Positions 17,850-26,880 of a DNA stretch of 64,000 nucleotides are shown here, one piece after another. The notes beneath the pieces were generated by a model. It saw only the letters and a program-made list of their open reading frames with translations. It had not been told where the DNA came from and did not search any database. Position 1 is the stretch's first letter. Every line of letters begins with the position of its first letter. Source of the DNA: Dyella choica (lineage in GTDB: Bacteria; Pseudomonadota; Gammaproteobacteria; Xanthomonadales; Rhodanobacteraceae); contig NZ_RYYV01000001.1 in NCBI RefSeq assembly GCF_003977665.1, forward strand, positions 186,001 through 250,000, read 5' to 3'. The translations under genes and the position numbers were made by a program.

Positions 17850-18350
17850 ATGGCACAAACAATCCGCATTATCAAGAAGTACCCGAACCGTCGGCTCTAC
17901 GATACGGAGATCTCCAGCTACATCACGCTGGAAGAAGTCCGTCAGCTGGTGCTGGATGGCGAAACCTTCGAAGTCCGCGACGCCAAGAGCGGCGAGGACC
18001 TGACCCGCTCCGTGCTGCTGCAGATCATCTCCGAGCATGAGGAGAAGGGCCAGCCGATGCTGTCGCCCCAGCTCCTGAGTCAGATCATCCGTTTCTACGG
18101 CGATTCCCTGCAAGGATTCATGGGACCGTACCTGGAGCGCAGCCTGCAGGTGTTCCTCGACCAGCAACAGCAGTTCCGCAACCAGCTCAACAGCCTGATG
18201 GGGCAAACCCCCTGGTCGCTGCTCAACGAGCTGACGGAACGCAACATGGATGCGTGGAAGAACATGCAGCGGGGCTTCCTGGAATCCGCCTCGCAGGCCG
18301 CCACCCCACCGGGTCAGGCCGGCCGCGGCGGCGGCACCAAGAAACCCTGA
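17850..18350 (+). CDS. phaR: PhaR, polyhydroxyalkanoate synthesis repressor
   Basis: The 166-aa protein starts MAQTIRIIKKYPNRRLYDTE, the hallmark of the PHB/PHA accumulation regulator DNA-binding domain (PF07879), followed by the YITLEEV and FEVRDAKSGEDLTRSVLLQII segment and a C-terminal PHB-binding helical region rich in Gln. PhaR binds PHB granules and represses phasin and its own gene. The next gene is phaB, so this is a split PHB locus without phaC or phaA here. The ATG at 17850 is preferred over the GTG at 17844; no clear ribosome site is visible. Confidence 0.92.
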   Translation: MAQTIRIIKKYPNRRLYDTEISSYITLEEVRQLVLDGETFEVRDAKSGEDLTRSVLLQIISEHEEKGQPMLSPQLLSQIIRFYGDSLQGFMGPYLERSLQVFLDQQQQFRNQLNSLMGQTPWSLLNELTERNMDAWKNMQRGFLESASQAATPPGQAGRGGGTKKP

Positions 18351-18427
18351 TTGTCGTCGTCCGGGCAGGCCACCCCGTTGCAGCACAACACGTGCTGCCG
18401 CGCGGCATGCACTGAAGGAAAACTGCC

Positions 18428-19189
18428 ATGAGCCGGTCACCGTCCGCCTCGCGCGTCGCCCTGGTCACGGGCGGCATTGGCGGTATCGGCAGCGAGGTCT
18501 GCCTGCAGCTGGCCCTGACTGGGCGCACGGTGATCGCAGTCGATCTGGCCACCCGCAGCGACCGCATCGAAGCCTTCCGCGAGCATATCGCGGCCTCCAA
18601 GGGGGCGATCCGTTTCGAGCCCTGCGATGTCAGCGACTTCAAAGCCTGCGGCTCGCTCATCGAGCACATCGAACATAACATCGGCCACGTCGACATCCTG
18701 GTGAATGCTGCCGGCATTACGCGCGATACCAGCTTACGCAAGATGGATCCGCAGCATTGGCATGAACTCATGCGCGTGAACCTGGACGGCGTTTTCAACA
18801 CCTGCCGGCACGTCGTTGAAGGCATGACTGCGCGAGGCTTCGGCCGCATCGTGAACCTCAGTTCGGTGAACGGCCAGACCGGCCAGTTCGGACAAACCAA
18901 CTACTCCGCCGCCAAGGCCGGCGTGCACGGCTTCAGCATGGCGCTGGCGCGCGAAACCGCGCGCAAAGGGGTTACCGTGAACACGGTTTCGCCCGGCTAC
19001 TGCGATACGCCGATGGTGGCAGCGGTACCCCAGGAAATCCGCCAGCAGATCATTTCCGATATCCCGGTAGGTCGCCTGGGCACGCCCGCCGATATTGCGC
19101 GCGCGGTAGTGTTTCTCACCGCCGACGACGCCGGCTATATCACGGGCGCCAATCTGCCGGTGAATGGCGGCTACTTCATGAGCTTCTGA
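18428..19189 (+). CDS. phaB: Acetoacetyl-CoA reductase (short-chain dehydrogenase)
   Basis: The 253-aa SDR has the nucleotide motif TGGIGGIG near residues 14-21, the NAAG motif, catalytic Ser in LSSVNGQTGQFGQ and the YSAAK Tyr-Lys pair, ending in VNGGYFMSF. The NGQTGQFGQTNYSAAKAG segment is characteristic of PhaB, which reduces acetoacetyl-CoA to (R)-3-hydroxybutyryl-CoA with NADPH for PHB synthesis. Its position next to phaR supports this. FabG-like activity is the main alternative. Confidence 0.9.
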   Translation: MSRSPSASRVALVTGGIGGIGSEVCLQLALTGRTVIAVDLATRSDRIEAFREHIAASKGAIRFEPCDVSDFKACGSLIEHIEHNIGHVDILVNAAGITRDTSLRKMDPQHWHELMRVNLDGVFNTCRHVVEGMTARGFGRIVNLSSVNGQTGQFGQTNYSAAKAGVHGFSMALARETARKGVTVNTVSPGYCDTPMVAAVPQEIRQQIISDIPVGRLGTPADIARAVVFLTADDAGYITGANLPVNGGYFMSF

Positions 19190-19192
19190 AGC

Positions 19193-19259
19193 GTAGCTGG
19201 GATGACAATCCCAGCATTGGGGTGGCGGACGGAAAGCCGGGATTGTCATTCCAGCCTAC
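19193..19259. repeat. GTAG-type REP dyad, family B
   Basis: Left element GTAGCTGGGATGACAATCCC-AGC (19193-19215) and right element GGGATTGTCATTCCAGCC-TAC (19239-19259) are inverted copies around a 23-nt core. It begins 4 nt after the phaB stop. Each half starts (or ends, inverted) with GTAG, the signature tetranucleotide of Stenotrophomonas SMAG-type REPs. Confidence 0.9.
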
Positions 19260-19334
19260 TCGGTCAGCAGCCTGGCCCTTGCAGTGAACGCCCACTTGCG
19301 GAACATTGTGGCGCTCCCAGTCACGGTACGCAGC

Positions 19335-20705
19335 ATGACGCAACCCAAAATCACCCTGATCGGCGGCGGTTTGGTCGGCGCGTTGCTCGCCCAACTGATG
19401 GCCACGCGCGGATTCGCCGTCGAGGTTTTTGAAAAACGCCCCGACCCGCGCCGTACCGGTTTTAACGGCGGGCGCTCGATCAACCTGGCGCTCGCCGAGC
19501 GCGGCTTGCAAGCCCTGCGCACGGCGGGGCTCGCCGATGACGTGCTGCAACGCGCTGTCATGATGCGCGGCCGCATGGTGCATCCGCTCGAAGGTATGCA
19601 AAGCCTGCTGCGCTATGGTGTGGACGACAGCGAAGTGATCTGGTCGGTCTCGCGTGGCGGACTCAACATGCTGCTGCTCGATGCGGCCGAAGCGGCTGGC
19701 GCGAGGTTCCATTTCGGCCAGGGCCTGGTTGGGGCCGATCTCAACGCGCGAAGCATCCGCCTGATCGACGCTGGCGGTGTACAACGCCAGCACGACGCCA
19801 GCGTGCTAGTCGGTGCAGACGGTGCCGGCTCCACCCTGCGTGCTGCCATGAATAATTATCAGCCGTTGGGCCAGCGCATCGAACCGCTCGGCCACGGCTA
19901 CAAGGAACTGGAAATTCCGCCCGCCAGCGGCGCTGAGCGCTTCGCGATCGAACCCAATGCCCTGCATATCTGGCCGCGCGGCGGTTACATGTGCATTGCC
20001 CTGCCGAACACCGAAGGCAGCTTCACCGTCACCATGTTCCTGCCTGCGCACGGCCCTCATCCCAGCTTCGAAAGCTTGCCTGACGCAGCTGCGGCCGGTG
20101 ATTTCTTCCGCCAAGATTTTCCCAACCTGCTGCCGCTGATTCCGCGTTTCGCCGAGGACTACGACGCGCACCCGGTCGGCGGCCTGTCCACGCTTTATCT
20201 GGATCAATGGCATGTCGACGGCCGCGCCCTGTTGATCGGAGATGCCGCACACGCCATCGTGCCGTTCCACGGCCAGGGCATGAACTGCGGATTCGAAGAC
20301 ACGATCGTGCTCGCCGACCTGCTGGCCGAAGCCGGCCGCGATTGGGCCGATGCCTTCGCCCAATTCCAGCGCATCCGCAAGCCGAATGCCGATGCGATCG
20401 CAGCCATGGCGCTGGAAAACTATGTCGAGATGCGCGATTCGGTGTCCGATCCACGCTTTCTGGCCAAGCGCGAGCTGGGTGCGCGGCTGGCGCAGCGCGC
20501 GCCGCAGCACTTCATGGCTCGCTACCGGATGGTTACCTTCACGCATTTACCTTACGCGTACGCTTACGAACGTGGACGTGCGCAAGACGTGCTGCTCGAA
20601 CAATTGCTGCGCGGTTCCACCAATGTCGATGAGGTTCCGCTCGAGGCCGCCGTATCCGCGCTGGAGGCTACCCTCCCCCCGCTGCCACCCTTGCGCCATG
20701 GATAG
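19335..20705 (+). CDS. kmo: Kynurenine 3-monooxygenase
   Basis: The 456-aa FAD monooxygenase has the dinucleotide motif LIGGGLVGALLA near the N-terminus, GRSINLALAERG (the KMO-type loop after the FAD fold), the GD motif LIGDAAHAIVPFHGQGMNCGFED, and the membrane-proximal C-terminal helix. KMO hydroxylates kynurenine to 3-hydroxykynurenine, a step of tryptophan breakdown that in Xanthomonadales can feed NAD or secondary-metabolite synthesis. The start at 19335 fits the family N-terminus; the in-frame extension back to 19284 overlaps the REP-flanking region. It overlaps the next gene by 8 nt. Confidence 0.92.
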   Translation: MTQPKITLIGGGLVGALLAQLMATRGFAVEVFEKRPDPRRTGFNGGRSINLALAERGLQALRTAGLADDVLQRAVMMRGRMVHPLEGMQSLLRYGVDDSEVIWSVSRGGLNMLLLDAAEAAGARFHFGQGLVGADLNARSIRLIDAGGVQRQHDASVLVGADGAGSTLRAAMNNYQPLGQRIEPLGHGYKELEIPPASGAERFAIEPNALHIWPRGGYMCIALPNTEGSFTVTMFLPAHGPHPSFESLPDAAAAGDFFRQDFPNLLPLIPRFAEDYDAHPVGGLSTLYLDQWHVDGRALLIGDAAHAIVPFHGQGMNCGFEDTIVLADLLAEAGRDWADAFAQFQRIRKPNADAIAAMALENYVEMRDSVSDPRFLAKRELGARLAQRAPQHFMARYRMVTFTHLPYAYAYERGRAQDVLLEQLLRGSTNVDEVPLEAAVSALEATLPPLPPLRHG

Positions 20706-21132
20706 CGCACTGATTGCCGCCTATCGCGACACGGACTACCGCGTGCGCTTGCCCCTGGGCGGCTTCGCTTCCCTACGCGTGGATGCGCCGGTGCCCGATC
20801 CCCTGCGCATGCTGGTCGGTGCCCACAGCTGGGCGTTCATGACAGCCTGGAATCCGTGCTCGCAGGTTCGTCCACGCCATCAAAACCATGTTGCACAACA
20901 AGCCTTGCTCGCGGTCCTGCGCAAGCTACCGTCCGCGCTCGCCATCCGCCCGGCCATCGGCGTGGGCGGGAATTGGCACGAGCCGAGTTTATTCATCGTC
21001 GGCCCTGTGCTGGCCGAAACCGACGCCCTGGCGCAGCAATTCCTGCAAAACGCCTACGTCCACGGCCTGGCCGATGGCTACGCGCGCCTGCGCCTGACCA
21101 GCGGCGAGCCGCCGCGTGGACAAGCCGGATAA
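20698..21132 (+). CDS. DUF3293 domain protein of unknown function
   Basis: The 144-aa protein begins MDSALIAAYRDTDYRVRLP and contains FMTAWNPCSQ and SLFIVGP, the three conserved blocks of DUF3293 proteins. No catalytic role is known. The ATG at 20698 lies inside the kmo coding end (8-nt overlap), so it is cotranscribed with kmo and just ahead of the ccm operon (12 nt). DUF3293 genes near ccmA are seen in related bacteria, so a link to kynurenine use is not implied. Confidence 0.72.
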   Translation: MDSALIAAYRDTDYRVRLPLGGFASLRVDAPVPDPLRMLVGAHSWAFMTAWNPCSQVRPRHQNHVAQQALLAVLRKLPSALAIRPAIGVGGNWHEPSLFIVGPVLAETDALAQQFLQNAYVHGLADGYARLRLTSGEPPRGQAG

Positions 21133-21144
21133 GCCCTCCCCACA

Positions 21145-21780
21145 ATGCCGGCGATGACCTCCCACAGCCCCCTGCTCGAAGCCCGCGCCCTCGCCTTCCA
21201 TCGCCAGGACGAACCCGTGTTCGGCCCGCTGGATTTCCGCCTGGATGCCGGCGAGCTGATGCTGATCGAAGGCGACAACGGCAGCGGCAAGACCACCCTG
21301 ATGCGCATCCTCACCGGCTTGCTGCGTGCCGAAGAAGGCGAGCTGCGCTGGCGTGGCGAACCGCTCACCTGGGACCGCTGCAGCGGCGAGGTGGTGTTTC
21401 TCGGCCACCAGCTCGGCCTGAAGGCGGAACTCAGCGCGCGGGAAAACCTGGCGTTCACCATCGGCCTGCACGGCCATCGCAACCAGAGCGGCATCGAAGG
21501 CGCACTCACGCAGGTTGGATTGACCGGCTATGAGGATGAACCCGTACGCAAACTTTCCGCCGGCCAGAAAAAACGCGTGGCGCTGGCGCGCTTGCTGCTG
21601 ATTCCCGCCGCGCTTTGGCTGCTGGACGAACCCTATGCCAACCTGGATCGATCCGGCATCCAGTTGGTGGACGCCCTGCTGGAGGTGCACATTGCTCACG
21701 GCGGTGCGGCGCTGGTCACCAGCCACGGCGCCGTGCAGTTCCACGGCGGCGAGCCCCAGCGGATTCGCCTGCATGCTTGA
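21145..21780 (+). CDS. ccmA: CcmA, ATPase of the heme exporter
   Basis: The 211-aa ABC ATPase has Walker A GDNGSGKTT, signature LSAGQKKRVALARL and Walker B LWLLDEPYANLD, with the CcmA-specific YANLD in place of the usual T-N-LD. CcmA drives release of holo-CcmE in system I cytochrome c maturation. It leads a nine-gene ccm operon and overlaps ccmB by 8 nt. The start may be 21145 or the in-frame ATG at 21154. Confidence 0.94.
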   Translation: MPAMTSHSPLLEARALAFHRQDEPVFGPLDFRLDAGELMLIEGDNGSGKTTLMRILTGLLRAEEGELRWRGEPLTWDRCSGEVVFLGHQLGLKAELSARENLAFTIGLHGHRNQSGIEGALTQVGLTGYEDEPVRKLSAGQKKRVALARLLLIPAALWLLDEPYANLDRSGIQLVDALLEVHIAHGGAALVTSHGAVQFHGGEPQRIRLHA

Positions 21781-22468
21781 TACGCGGCGTCCCGGTCTCG
21801 CTCACGCCTGTATCGCGGTATTGCGCCGCGATCTCACGTTGGCCTGGCGCCAGCGCGGCGACATGCTTCTGCCCGTGCTGTATGCGCTGATCGTCACTTC
21901 GCTGTTCCCGTTCGCGCTCGGGCCGGAAAGCGCCCTGCTCAAGCGCATCGCCGGCGGCGCGGTCCTGGTGACGGTCTTGCTGGCGATGCTGCTGGCGCTG
22001 GATGCGATGTTCCGCAGCGACATCGAGGATGGTTCGCTGGAGCAGCTGATGCTCGCGCCGCAACCGCTGGCGCTGATGCTGGGCATGAAAATCCTGGCGC
22101 ACTGGCTAGCCACCGCCCTGCCCCTGATCGTGGTCGCGCCGGTCCTTGCCGGCATGCTGCATCTGCCCGCAGCAGTGACGCCGGTGCTGCTGGCCGCGCT
22201 GCTTCTCGCCACGCCGCTGCTGAGCCTGCTGGGCGGTATCCTGGTGGCGCTGACAGCCGGCACGCGACGCTCTGGTATGCTGCTGGCGTTGATGCTGCTG
22301 CCGCTGTGCGTGCCGGTGGTGATCTTTGCCGCCGGGGCTCTGGCAGCCGCTCAGGAAGGGCTGCCCTGGATTGCCCCCATCGCCTGGCTGGGCGCAGCAC
22401 TAGTCATGACCGTGGTGCTGGCTCCCCTCGCATGCGCGGCCGCCCTCCGCATCGCACTGGATTCGTAG
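21773..22468 (+). CDS. ccmB: CcmB, heme exporter membrane subunit
   Basis: The 231-aa protein has six hydrophobic helices and the CcmB signature region FRSDIEDGSLEQLMLAPQPL. It pairs with CcmA and acts with CcmC and CcmD to load and release heme-bearing CcmE. The start is inside the end of ccmA (8-nt overlap), giving MLDTRRPG; longer in-frame starts upstream are buried in ccmA. Confidence 0.93.
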   Translation: MLDTRRPGLAHACIAVLRRDLTLAWRQRGDMLLPVLYALIVTSLFPFALGPESALLKRIAGGAVLVTVLLAMLLALDAMFRSDIEDGSLEQLMLAPQPLALMLGMKILAHWLATALPLIVVAPVLAGMLHLPAAVTPVLLAALLLATPLLSLLGGILVALTAGTRRSGMLLALMLLPLCVPVVIFAAGALAAAQEGLPWIAPIAWLGAALVMTVVLAPLACAAALRIALDS

Positions 22469-22470
22469 CA

Positions 22471-23229
22471 ATGGCCAACTGGATCCCCTTGTGGTTGCAC
22501 AAGCTCAGTTCCCCACCGGTGTTCTACCGCTTTGCCGGTGCGCTGCGGCCCTGGGCGATCGCGCTCGCCTTGGTGCTCGGCCTAATCGCACTGTACGGTG
22601 GGCTGGTGCTGGCGCCGCCGGATTATCAGCAAGGCGATGACTACCGCATCATCTTCATCCACGTGCCCAGCGCCTGGATGGGACTGTTCATCTATGGCGT
22701 GATGGGCGTTGCCGCGTTCATTGCGCTGGTCTGGCGGATCAAACTGGCCGAAGTGGTGGCGATGGCCTCCGCACCGGTCGGCGCCGCCTTCACGTTCATC
22801 ACCCTGGTCACCGGTTCGCTGTGGGGCGTACGCATGTGGGGCACCTGGTGGACCTGGGACGCACGGCTCACCTCTGAACTGGTGCTGCTGTTTCTGTACC
22901 TCGGTGTGATTGCGCTGTACCACTCGTTCGAGGATCGCCGCCAGGGAGCACGCACGGCGGCGTTCCTTGCGTTGATCGGCATCGTCAACGTGCCGATCGT
23001 GCACTTCTCGGTGAACTGGTGGAACACCTTGCACCAGGGCTCCACCATCAAGCTGCTGGGTCCTTCCACCATCGCGCCGGCGATGGTGTGGCCGCTGCTC
23101 ACCATGATGGTCGCCACCAAGCTTTATTACGTCGCCAGTTTGTGTGGCCGAGTGCGTGCGGATCTGCTGGCCCTGGAAGGCGGCAAGGATTGGGTACGGC
23201 AGATCGCCGAAAACGAGGTGCACGGATGA
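22471..23229 (+). CDS. ccmC: CcmC, heme delivery protein
   Basis: The 252-aa protein shows six transmembrane helices and the tryptophan-rich motif WGTWWTWDARLTSELVL with flanking HVPSAWMG (His) and a later NWWNTLHQGST (His) that bind heme. CcmC attaches heme to CcmE. The start at 22471 follows the ccmB stop directly and gives MANWIPLWLHKLSSP, a normal N-terminus. Confidence 0.95.
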   Translation: MANWIPLWLHKLSSPPVFYRFAGALRPWAIALALVLGLIALYGGLVLAPPDYQQGDDYRIIFIHVPSAWMGLFIYGVMGVAAFIALVWRIKLAEVVAMASAPVGAAFTFITLVTGSLWGVRMWGTWWTWDARLTSELVLLFLYLGVIALYHSFEDRRQGARTAAFLALIGIVNVPIVHFSVNWWNTLHQGSTIKLLGPSTIAPAMVWPLLTMMVATKLYYVASLCGRVRADLLALEGGKDWVRQIAENEVHG

Positions 23230-23438
23230 ACGCTGCAGCGCTGCAATCGTTTCTGGCCATGGGTGGTTATGCGGCTTACGTGTGGCCGGCCTATGGCGTG
23301 TTCTTCATCGTGCTGCTGATCGACTGGCTCGCACCGCAGTTCCGCCGCCGCCGGCTGTTGCGCGAGTTGCGCGCACGCATGGCACGGCAGAATGCGCGCA
23401 AGGAGCGCACCAGCCAAGCTTCTGCAGCCTCAACCTAA
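23226..23438 (+). CDS. ccmD: CcmD, small heme exporter subunit
   Basis: A 70-aa protein beginning MNAAALQSFLAMGGYAAYVW with one transmembrane helix and a basic, charged C-terminal helix (RRRRLLRELRARMARQNARK). That is the CcmD pattern: a small protein that links CcmAB with CcmC-CcmE. It overlaps the ccmC stop by 4 nt (ATGA) and is followed by ccmE after 9 nt. Short length and low conservation mean identification rests partly on position. Confidence 0.88.
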   Translation: MNAAALQSFLAMGGYAAYVWPAYGVFFIVLLIDWLAPQFRRRRLLRELRARMARQNARKERTSQASAAST

Positions 23439-23447
23439 ACGTCATCC

Positions 23448-23918
23448 ATGAATCCGACGCGTCAACGCAGACTAACCATCATTATCGCCATCCTCGCCGC
23501 CGTGATCGTAGCGGCGGCCCTGGTGGTGTATGCGCTGCAACAGAACATGAATTACCTCTTTACGCCCAGCCAGGTACAGGCGGGTGAAGCAACCTCGTAC
23601 AAGAACTTCCGCCTCGGCGGCATGGTCAAGGCCGGCTCGATCCAACGCAGCAATGATTCCTTGAAAGTCACCTTCACCGTCGTCGACGCCAGCGGCGCCA
23701 TGCCGGTGGAATACACCGGCATCCTGCCGGACCTGTTCCGCGAGAACCAATCGGTGATCGCCACCGGCCATATGGACGGCGCACGCTTCGTCGCCGCCGA
23801 AGTGCTGGCCAAGCACGATGAAACCTACATGCCGAAAGAACTGAAGGATGCGATGGCCAAGGCGCATACCGGCAAGCGCATCGACGAGGCAGCCAATCAG
23901 GACAAGCAGCAGCTATGA
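23448..23918 (+). CDS. ccmE: CcmE, periplasmic heme chaperone
   Basis: The 156-aa protein has an N-terminal membrane anchor (residues 8-28), the beta-barrel OB fold with [12 protein letters not shown] and [21 protein letters not shown], and the [17 protein letters not shown] segment carrying the covalent heme His (H in KHDETYMP). It receives heme from CcmC and delivers it to CcmF. It overlaps ccmF by 4 nt. Confidence 0.96.
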   Translation: MNPTRQRRLTIIIAILAAVIVAAALVVYALQQNMNYLFTPSQVQAGEATSYKNFRLGGMVKAGSIQRSNDSLKVTFTVVDASGAMPVEYTGILPDLFRENQSVIATGHMDGARFVAAEVLAKHDETYMPKELKDAMAKAHTGKRIDEAANQDKQQL

Positions 23919-25891
23919 CGCCCGAACTCGGTCAGCTCGCACTCATCCTTGCGTTGTTTCTCGCGCTGGCGCAGAGCGCGCTGCCGCTGATCGGCGCATG
24001 GCGCGGCAACCGTGCGCTGATGGCCGTGGCGCGACCGGCAGCTACCGGGCAGGCCGTGTTCGTGGCGCTGGCGTTCGCCATTCTGGCTTCGGCCTTCCTG
24101 CGCTTCGATTTTTCCGTGCAATACGTAGCCGCCAATTCCAATCTGCAGCTGCCCTGGTATTACCGCATCGCAGCCGTTTGGGGCGCGCATGAAGGCTCGA
24201 TGCTGCTGTGGGTACTGATCCTCAATGTGTGGACTTTCGCACTCACCCTGTTCAGCCGGCGCCTACCGGACGTGTTTCTGGCGCGCGTGCTCGGCGTGCT
24301 GGGGATCATTTCGACTGGGTTTCTGTGTTTCATCCTGTTCACTTCCAATCCTTTCGCACGCCTTTTGCCGATGCCGCCGGACGGCGCGGATCTCAACCCG
24401 ATCCTGCAAGACCCGGGCATGACCTTTCATCCGCCCGTGCTGTACATGGGCTATGTGGGATTCTCGGTGGCGTTCGCGTTTTCCATCGCCGCCTTGCTCG
24501 GTGGCTCGATGGAACAGGCCTGGGTGCGCTGGGCGCGCCCTTGGACGAATGCAGCCTGGGGTTTTCTATCCTGCGGCATCGTCGCCGGCAGCTGGTGGGC
24601 CTATGCAGAGCTGGGCTGGGGCGGCTGGTGGTTCTGGGATCCGGTGGAAAACGCCAGCTTCATGCCGTGGCTGGTGGGCGTGGCGTTGATTCACGCCCAG
24701 GCGGTGACGGAGAAGCGCGGCTCGCTGCGCGCCTGGACCATTCTGCTGTCGCTGTTCGCGTTTTCGCTGTCGCTGCTGGGCACGTTCCTGGTGCGTTCGG
24801 GCATTCTCACCTCGGTGCACGCGTTTGCCTCCGATCCTCGCCGTGGCGCTTTCATCCTCGGCTTCCTGGCGGTGGTGGTCGGTGGATCGCTGCTGCTGTA
24901 CGCATTGCGCGCACCGAAGGTGGCTGGCGGCAAGGCCTTTGCGTGGGTCTCGCGCGAAAGCGCCATCCTGGTCGGCAACCTCATGTTCACGGTCGCGGCG
25001 GCGATGGTGCTGCTGGGCACGCTGTTCCCGCTGTTGGGCGATGCCTTGAACCTCGGCAAGATTTCGGTGGGACCGCCTTACTTCGGGCTGCTGTTTCCCT
25101 TGCTTATGTTGCCGGTCGTCCTGTTGCTGCCGTTCGGGCCATACCTGCGCTGGGGTAACAGTGAAGCGCCAGTGCTGAAACAAGTCCTTGTGCGTGCCAG
25201 TATCGCAGCGGCCGCATGCGCGATCATCGCGGCATTTTTCGTGCAGGGCCAAATCAAGGCGATCGCCGGCGTAGCCTGTGCGGTGTGGGTGGGCGTGGGC
25301 GTGCTGCTGTACGTGGCGAAGCGCTGGCGCGAAATGCCGCGTGGACGCCGATATCCCGCCGAAATGGCCGGCATGCTGCTGGCGCATCTGGGTGTAGCGA
25401 TTTTCCTGATCGGCGTGCTGTTGTCCGAATCGCTGAGCGTGACACGCGATGTGCGCCTGTCGCCTGGAGAAAGCGCTACGGTCGGCGGCTATGATTTCCG
25501 CTTTGATGGTGTAACCCAGACTTCCGGGCCCAACTGGACGGCGCAGCAAGGCGTGGTCACCGTAACCTGCAACGGCGCACCGGTTGCAGTCATGCATCCG
25601 CAGAAACGCACCTACCTGCGCGAGCAGGTGCAGACCACATCCGCCATCGATCCGGGTATCACGCGCGATATCTACGTGGCGCTGGGCGAGCCGATGGATC
25701 CCCGGCATGTGCAAGGCGCTTGGGCCTTGCGCCTGTACACCAAGCCGTTCGTGCGCTGGATCTGGGGTGGCGGTCTGTTCATGATGCTGGGCGGTTTCGT
25801 CAGTGCGACCGATCGCCGCTTCCGGGTGAAGCGTGAAGCAGAATCCGCGCAGCCCACCCCCGTCGCGGCGCTGCAGGAGTCGCAGGCATGA
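23915..25891 (+). CDS. ccmF: CcmF, cytochrome c heme lyase component
   Basis: The 658-aa protein has about 14-15 membrane helices and the WWD domain [21 protein letters not shown], plus conserved histidines in [11 protein letters not shown] and [12 protein letters not shown]. With CcmH and CcmI it ligates heme to apocytochrome c. It is the largest ccm gene and overlaps its neighbours by 4 nt on both sides. Confidence 0.96.
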   Translation: MTPELGQLALILALFLALAQSALPLIGAWRGNRALMAVARPAATGQAVFVALAFAILASAFLRFDFSVQYVAANSNLQLPWYYRIAAVWGAHEGSMLLWVLILNVWTFALTLFSRRLPDVFLARVLGVLGIISTGFLCFILFTSNPFARLLPMPPDGADLNPILQDPGMTFHPPVLYMGYVGFSVAFAFSIAALLGGSMEQAWVRWARPWTNAAWGFLSCGIVAGSWWAYAELGWGGWWFWDPVENASFMPWLVGVALIHAQAVTEKRGSLRAWTILLSLFAFSLSLLGTFLVRSGILTSVHAFASDPRRGAFILGFLAVVVGGSLLLYALRAPKVAGGKAFAWVSRESAILVGNLMFTVAAAMVLLGTLFPLLGDALNLGKISVGPPYFGLLFPLLMLPVVLLLPFGPYLRWGNSEAPVLKQVLVRASIAAAACAIIAAFFVQGQIKAIAGVACAVWVGVGVLLYVAKRWREMPRGRRYPAEMAGMLLAHLGVAIFLIGVLLSESLSVTRDVRLSPGESATVGGYDFRFDGVTQTSGPNWTAQQGVVTVTCNGAPVAVMHPQKRTYLREQVQTTSAIDPGITRDIYVALGEPMDPRHVQGAWALRLYTKPFVRWIWGGGLFMMLGGFVSATDRRFRVKREAESAQPTPVAALQESQA

Positions 25892-26430
25892 GCCGGCTGC
25901 TGCCCTTGTTCGCCTTCGTACTGCTGGCCACGCTGCTTGGTTTCGGCATCTGGTGGAACAGCTCGCATGATCCCGCTGCCGTTCCTTCGCCGCTGATCAA
26001 CAAGCCCGCGCCCACCTTCGCCCTGCCACGGCTGGATCAACCCGCCAAGACGGTGAGCAAGGATACGCTGCTGGGCAAGCCCTATCTGGTGAACGTGTTT
26101 GCAAGCTGGTGCTTCGCCTGCGGTGCAGAACATCCCGTGCTGATGGCCGAATCAAGGAAGCTTGGGGTTCCGCTGGTCGGCTACGACTACAAGGACGACG
26201 CCAATGATGCGAAAGCGTGGCTCGCGCAGCACGGCGACCCTTACGACATGGTGATCGCCGACGTGAGCGGCCACACCGCGATCGACTTCGGTGTGTACGG
26301 CGCACCGGAGACATTCCTGATCGATGGCAAGGGCGTGATTCGCTACAAACGCATCGGGCCGCTCACACCGGAGGTGATAGCGCAGCAGCTCAAGCCCGCG
26401 ATCGAGGCGTTGCAGCAGGAGGCACACTGA
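25888..26430 (+). CDS. ccmG: CcmG/DsbE, periplasmic thiol-disulfide oxidoreductase
   Basis: The 180-aa thioredoxin-fold protein has an N-terminal membrane anchor, the redox motif C-F-A-C in FASWCFACGAEHPV, and the CcmG-type APETFLIDGKGVIRYKRIGPL. It reduces the heme-binding cysteines of apocytochrome c, with electrons from DsbD. The usual CcmG motif is WCxxC with Pro (WCPTC or WCVPC); CFAC is a variant. Confidence 0.93.
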   Translation: MSRLLPLFAFVLLATLLGFGIWWNSSHDPAAVPSPLINKPAPTFALPRLDQPAKTVSKDTLLGKPYLVNVFASWCFACGAEHPVLMAESRKLGVPLVGYDYKDDANDAKAWLAQHGDPYDMVIADVSGHTAIDFGVYGAPETFLIDGKGVIRYKRIGPLTPEVIAQQLKPAIEALQQEAH

Positions 26431-26880
26431 ATGGTGAAGCTTCTGCGCACCACCGTCCTGGTCCTGTTGGTCGCCTGCGCCGGCATCGCTGCGGCCCAGG
26501 CCATCGACCCCCTCCCGTTCCGCGACCACGCCGAGGAACTGCGCTTCCAGCATCTCACCAGCGAACTGCGCTGCCTGGTGTGCCAGGACGAAAACCTTGC
26601 CGACTCCAACGCCGACTTTGCGCGCGATTTGCGTCACAAGGTGTTCGAACTGATGCAGCAGGGCAAGAGCGACGCGCAGATCAAGCAGTATCTGGTGGAT
26701 CGCTACTCGGACTTCGTGCTTTACGATCCGCCTGTGAACCATCGCACCTGGCTGCTGTGGTTCGGTCCGCTGCTGATCCTGCTTGCAGGCGGCGCGGTCG
26801 TCGCCTACACCATCCGCAAACGCAGCCAGGTCGACACGCCCGGCGCTTGCGCACCGACCGATAACGGGGACGATTGGTGA
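26431..26880 (+). CDS. ccmH: CcmH/CycL, apocytochrome c thiol reductase subunit
   Basis: The 149-aa protein has a signal or anchor at the N-terminus, the redox motif LRCLVCQDENLADSNADFARDL typical of CcmH/NrfF, the DRYSDFVLYDPP segment, and a C-terminal membrane helix. It corresponds to the short CcmH (CycL) type, with the TPR part encoded separately by the next gene. The two overlap by 4 nt. Confidence 0.94.
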   Translation: MVKLLRTTVLVLLVACAGIAAAQAIDPLPFRDHAEELRFQHLTSELRCLVCQDENLADSNADFARDLRHKVFELMQQGKSDAQIKQYLVDRYSDFVLYDPPVNHRTWLLWFGPLLILLAGGAVVAYTIRKRSQVDTPGACAPTDNGDDW

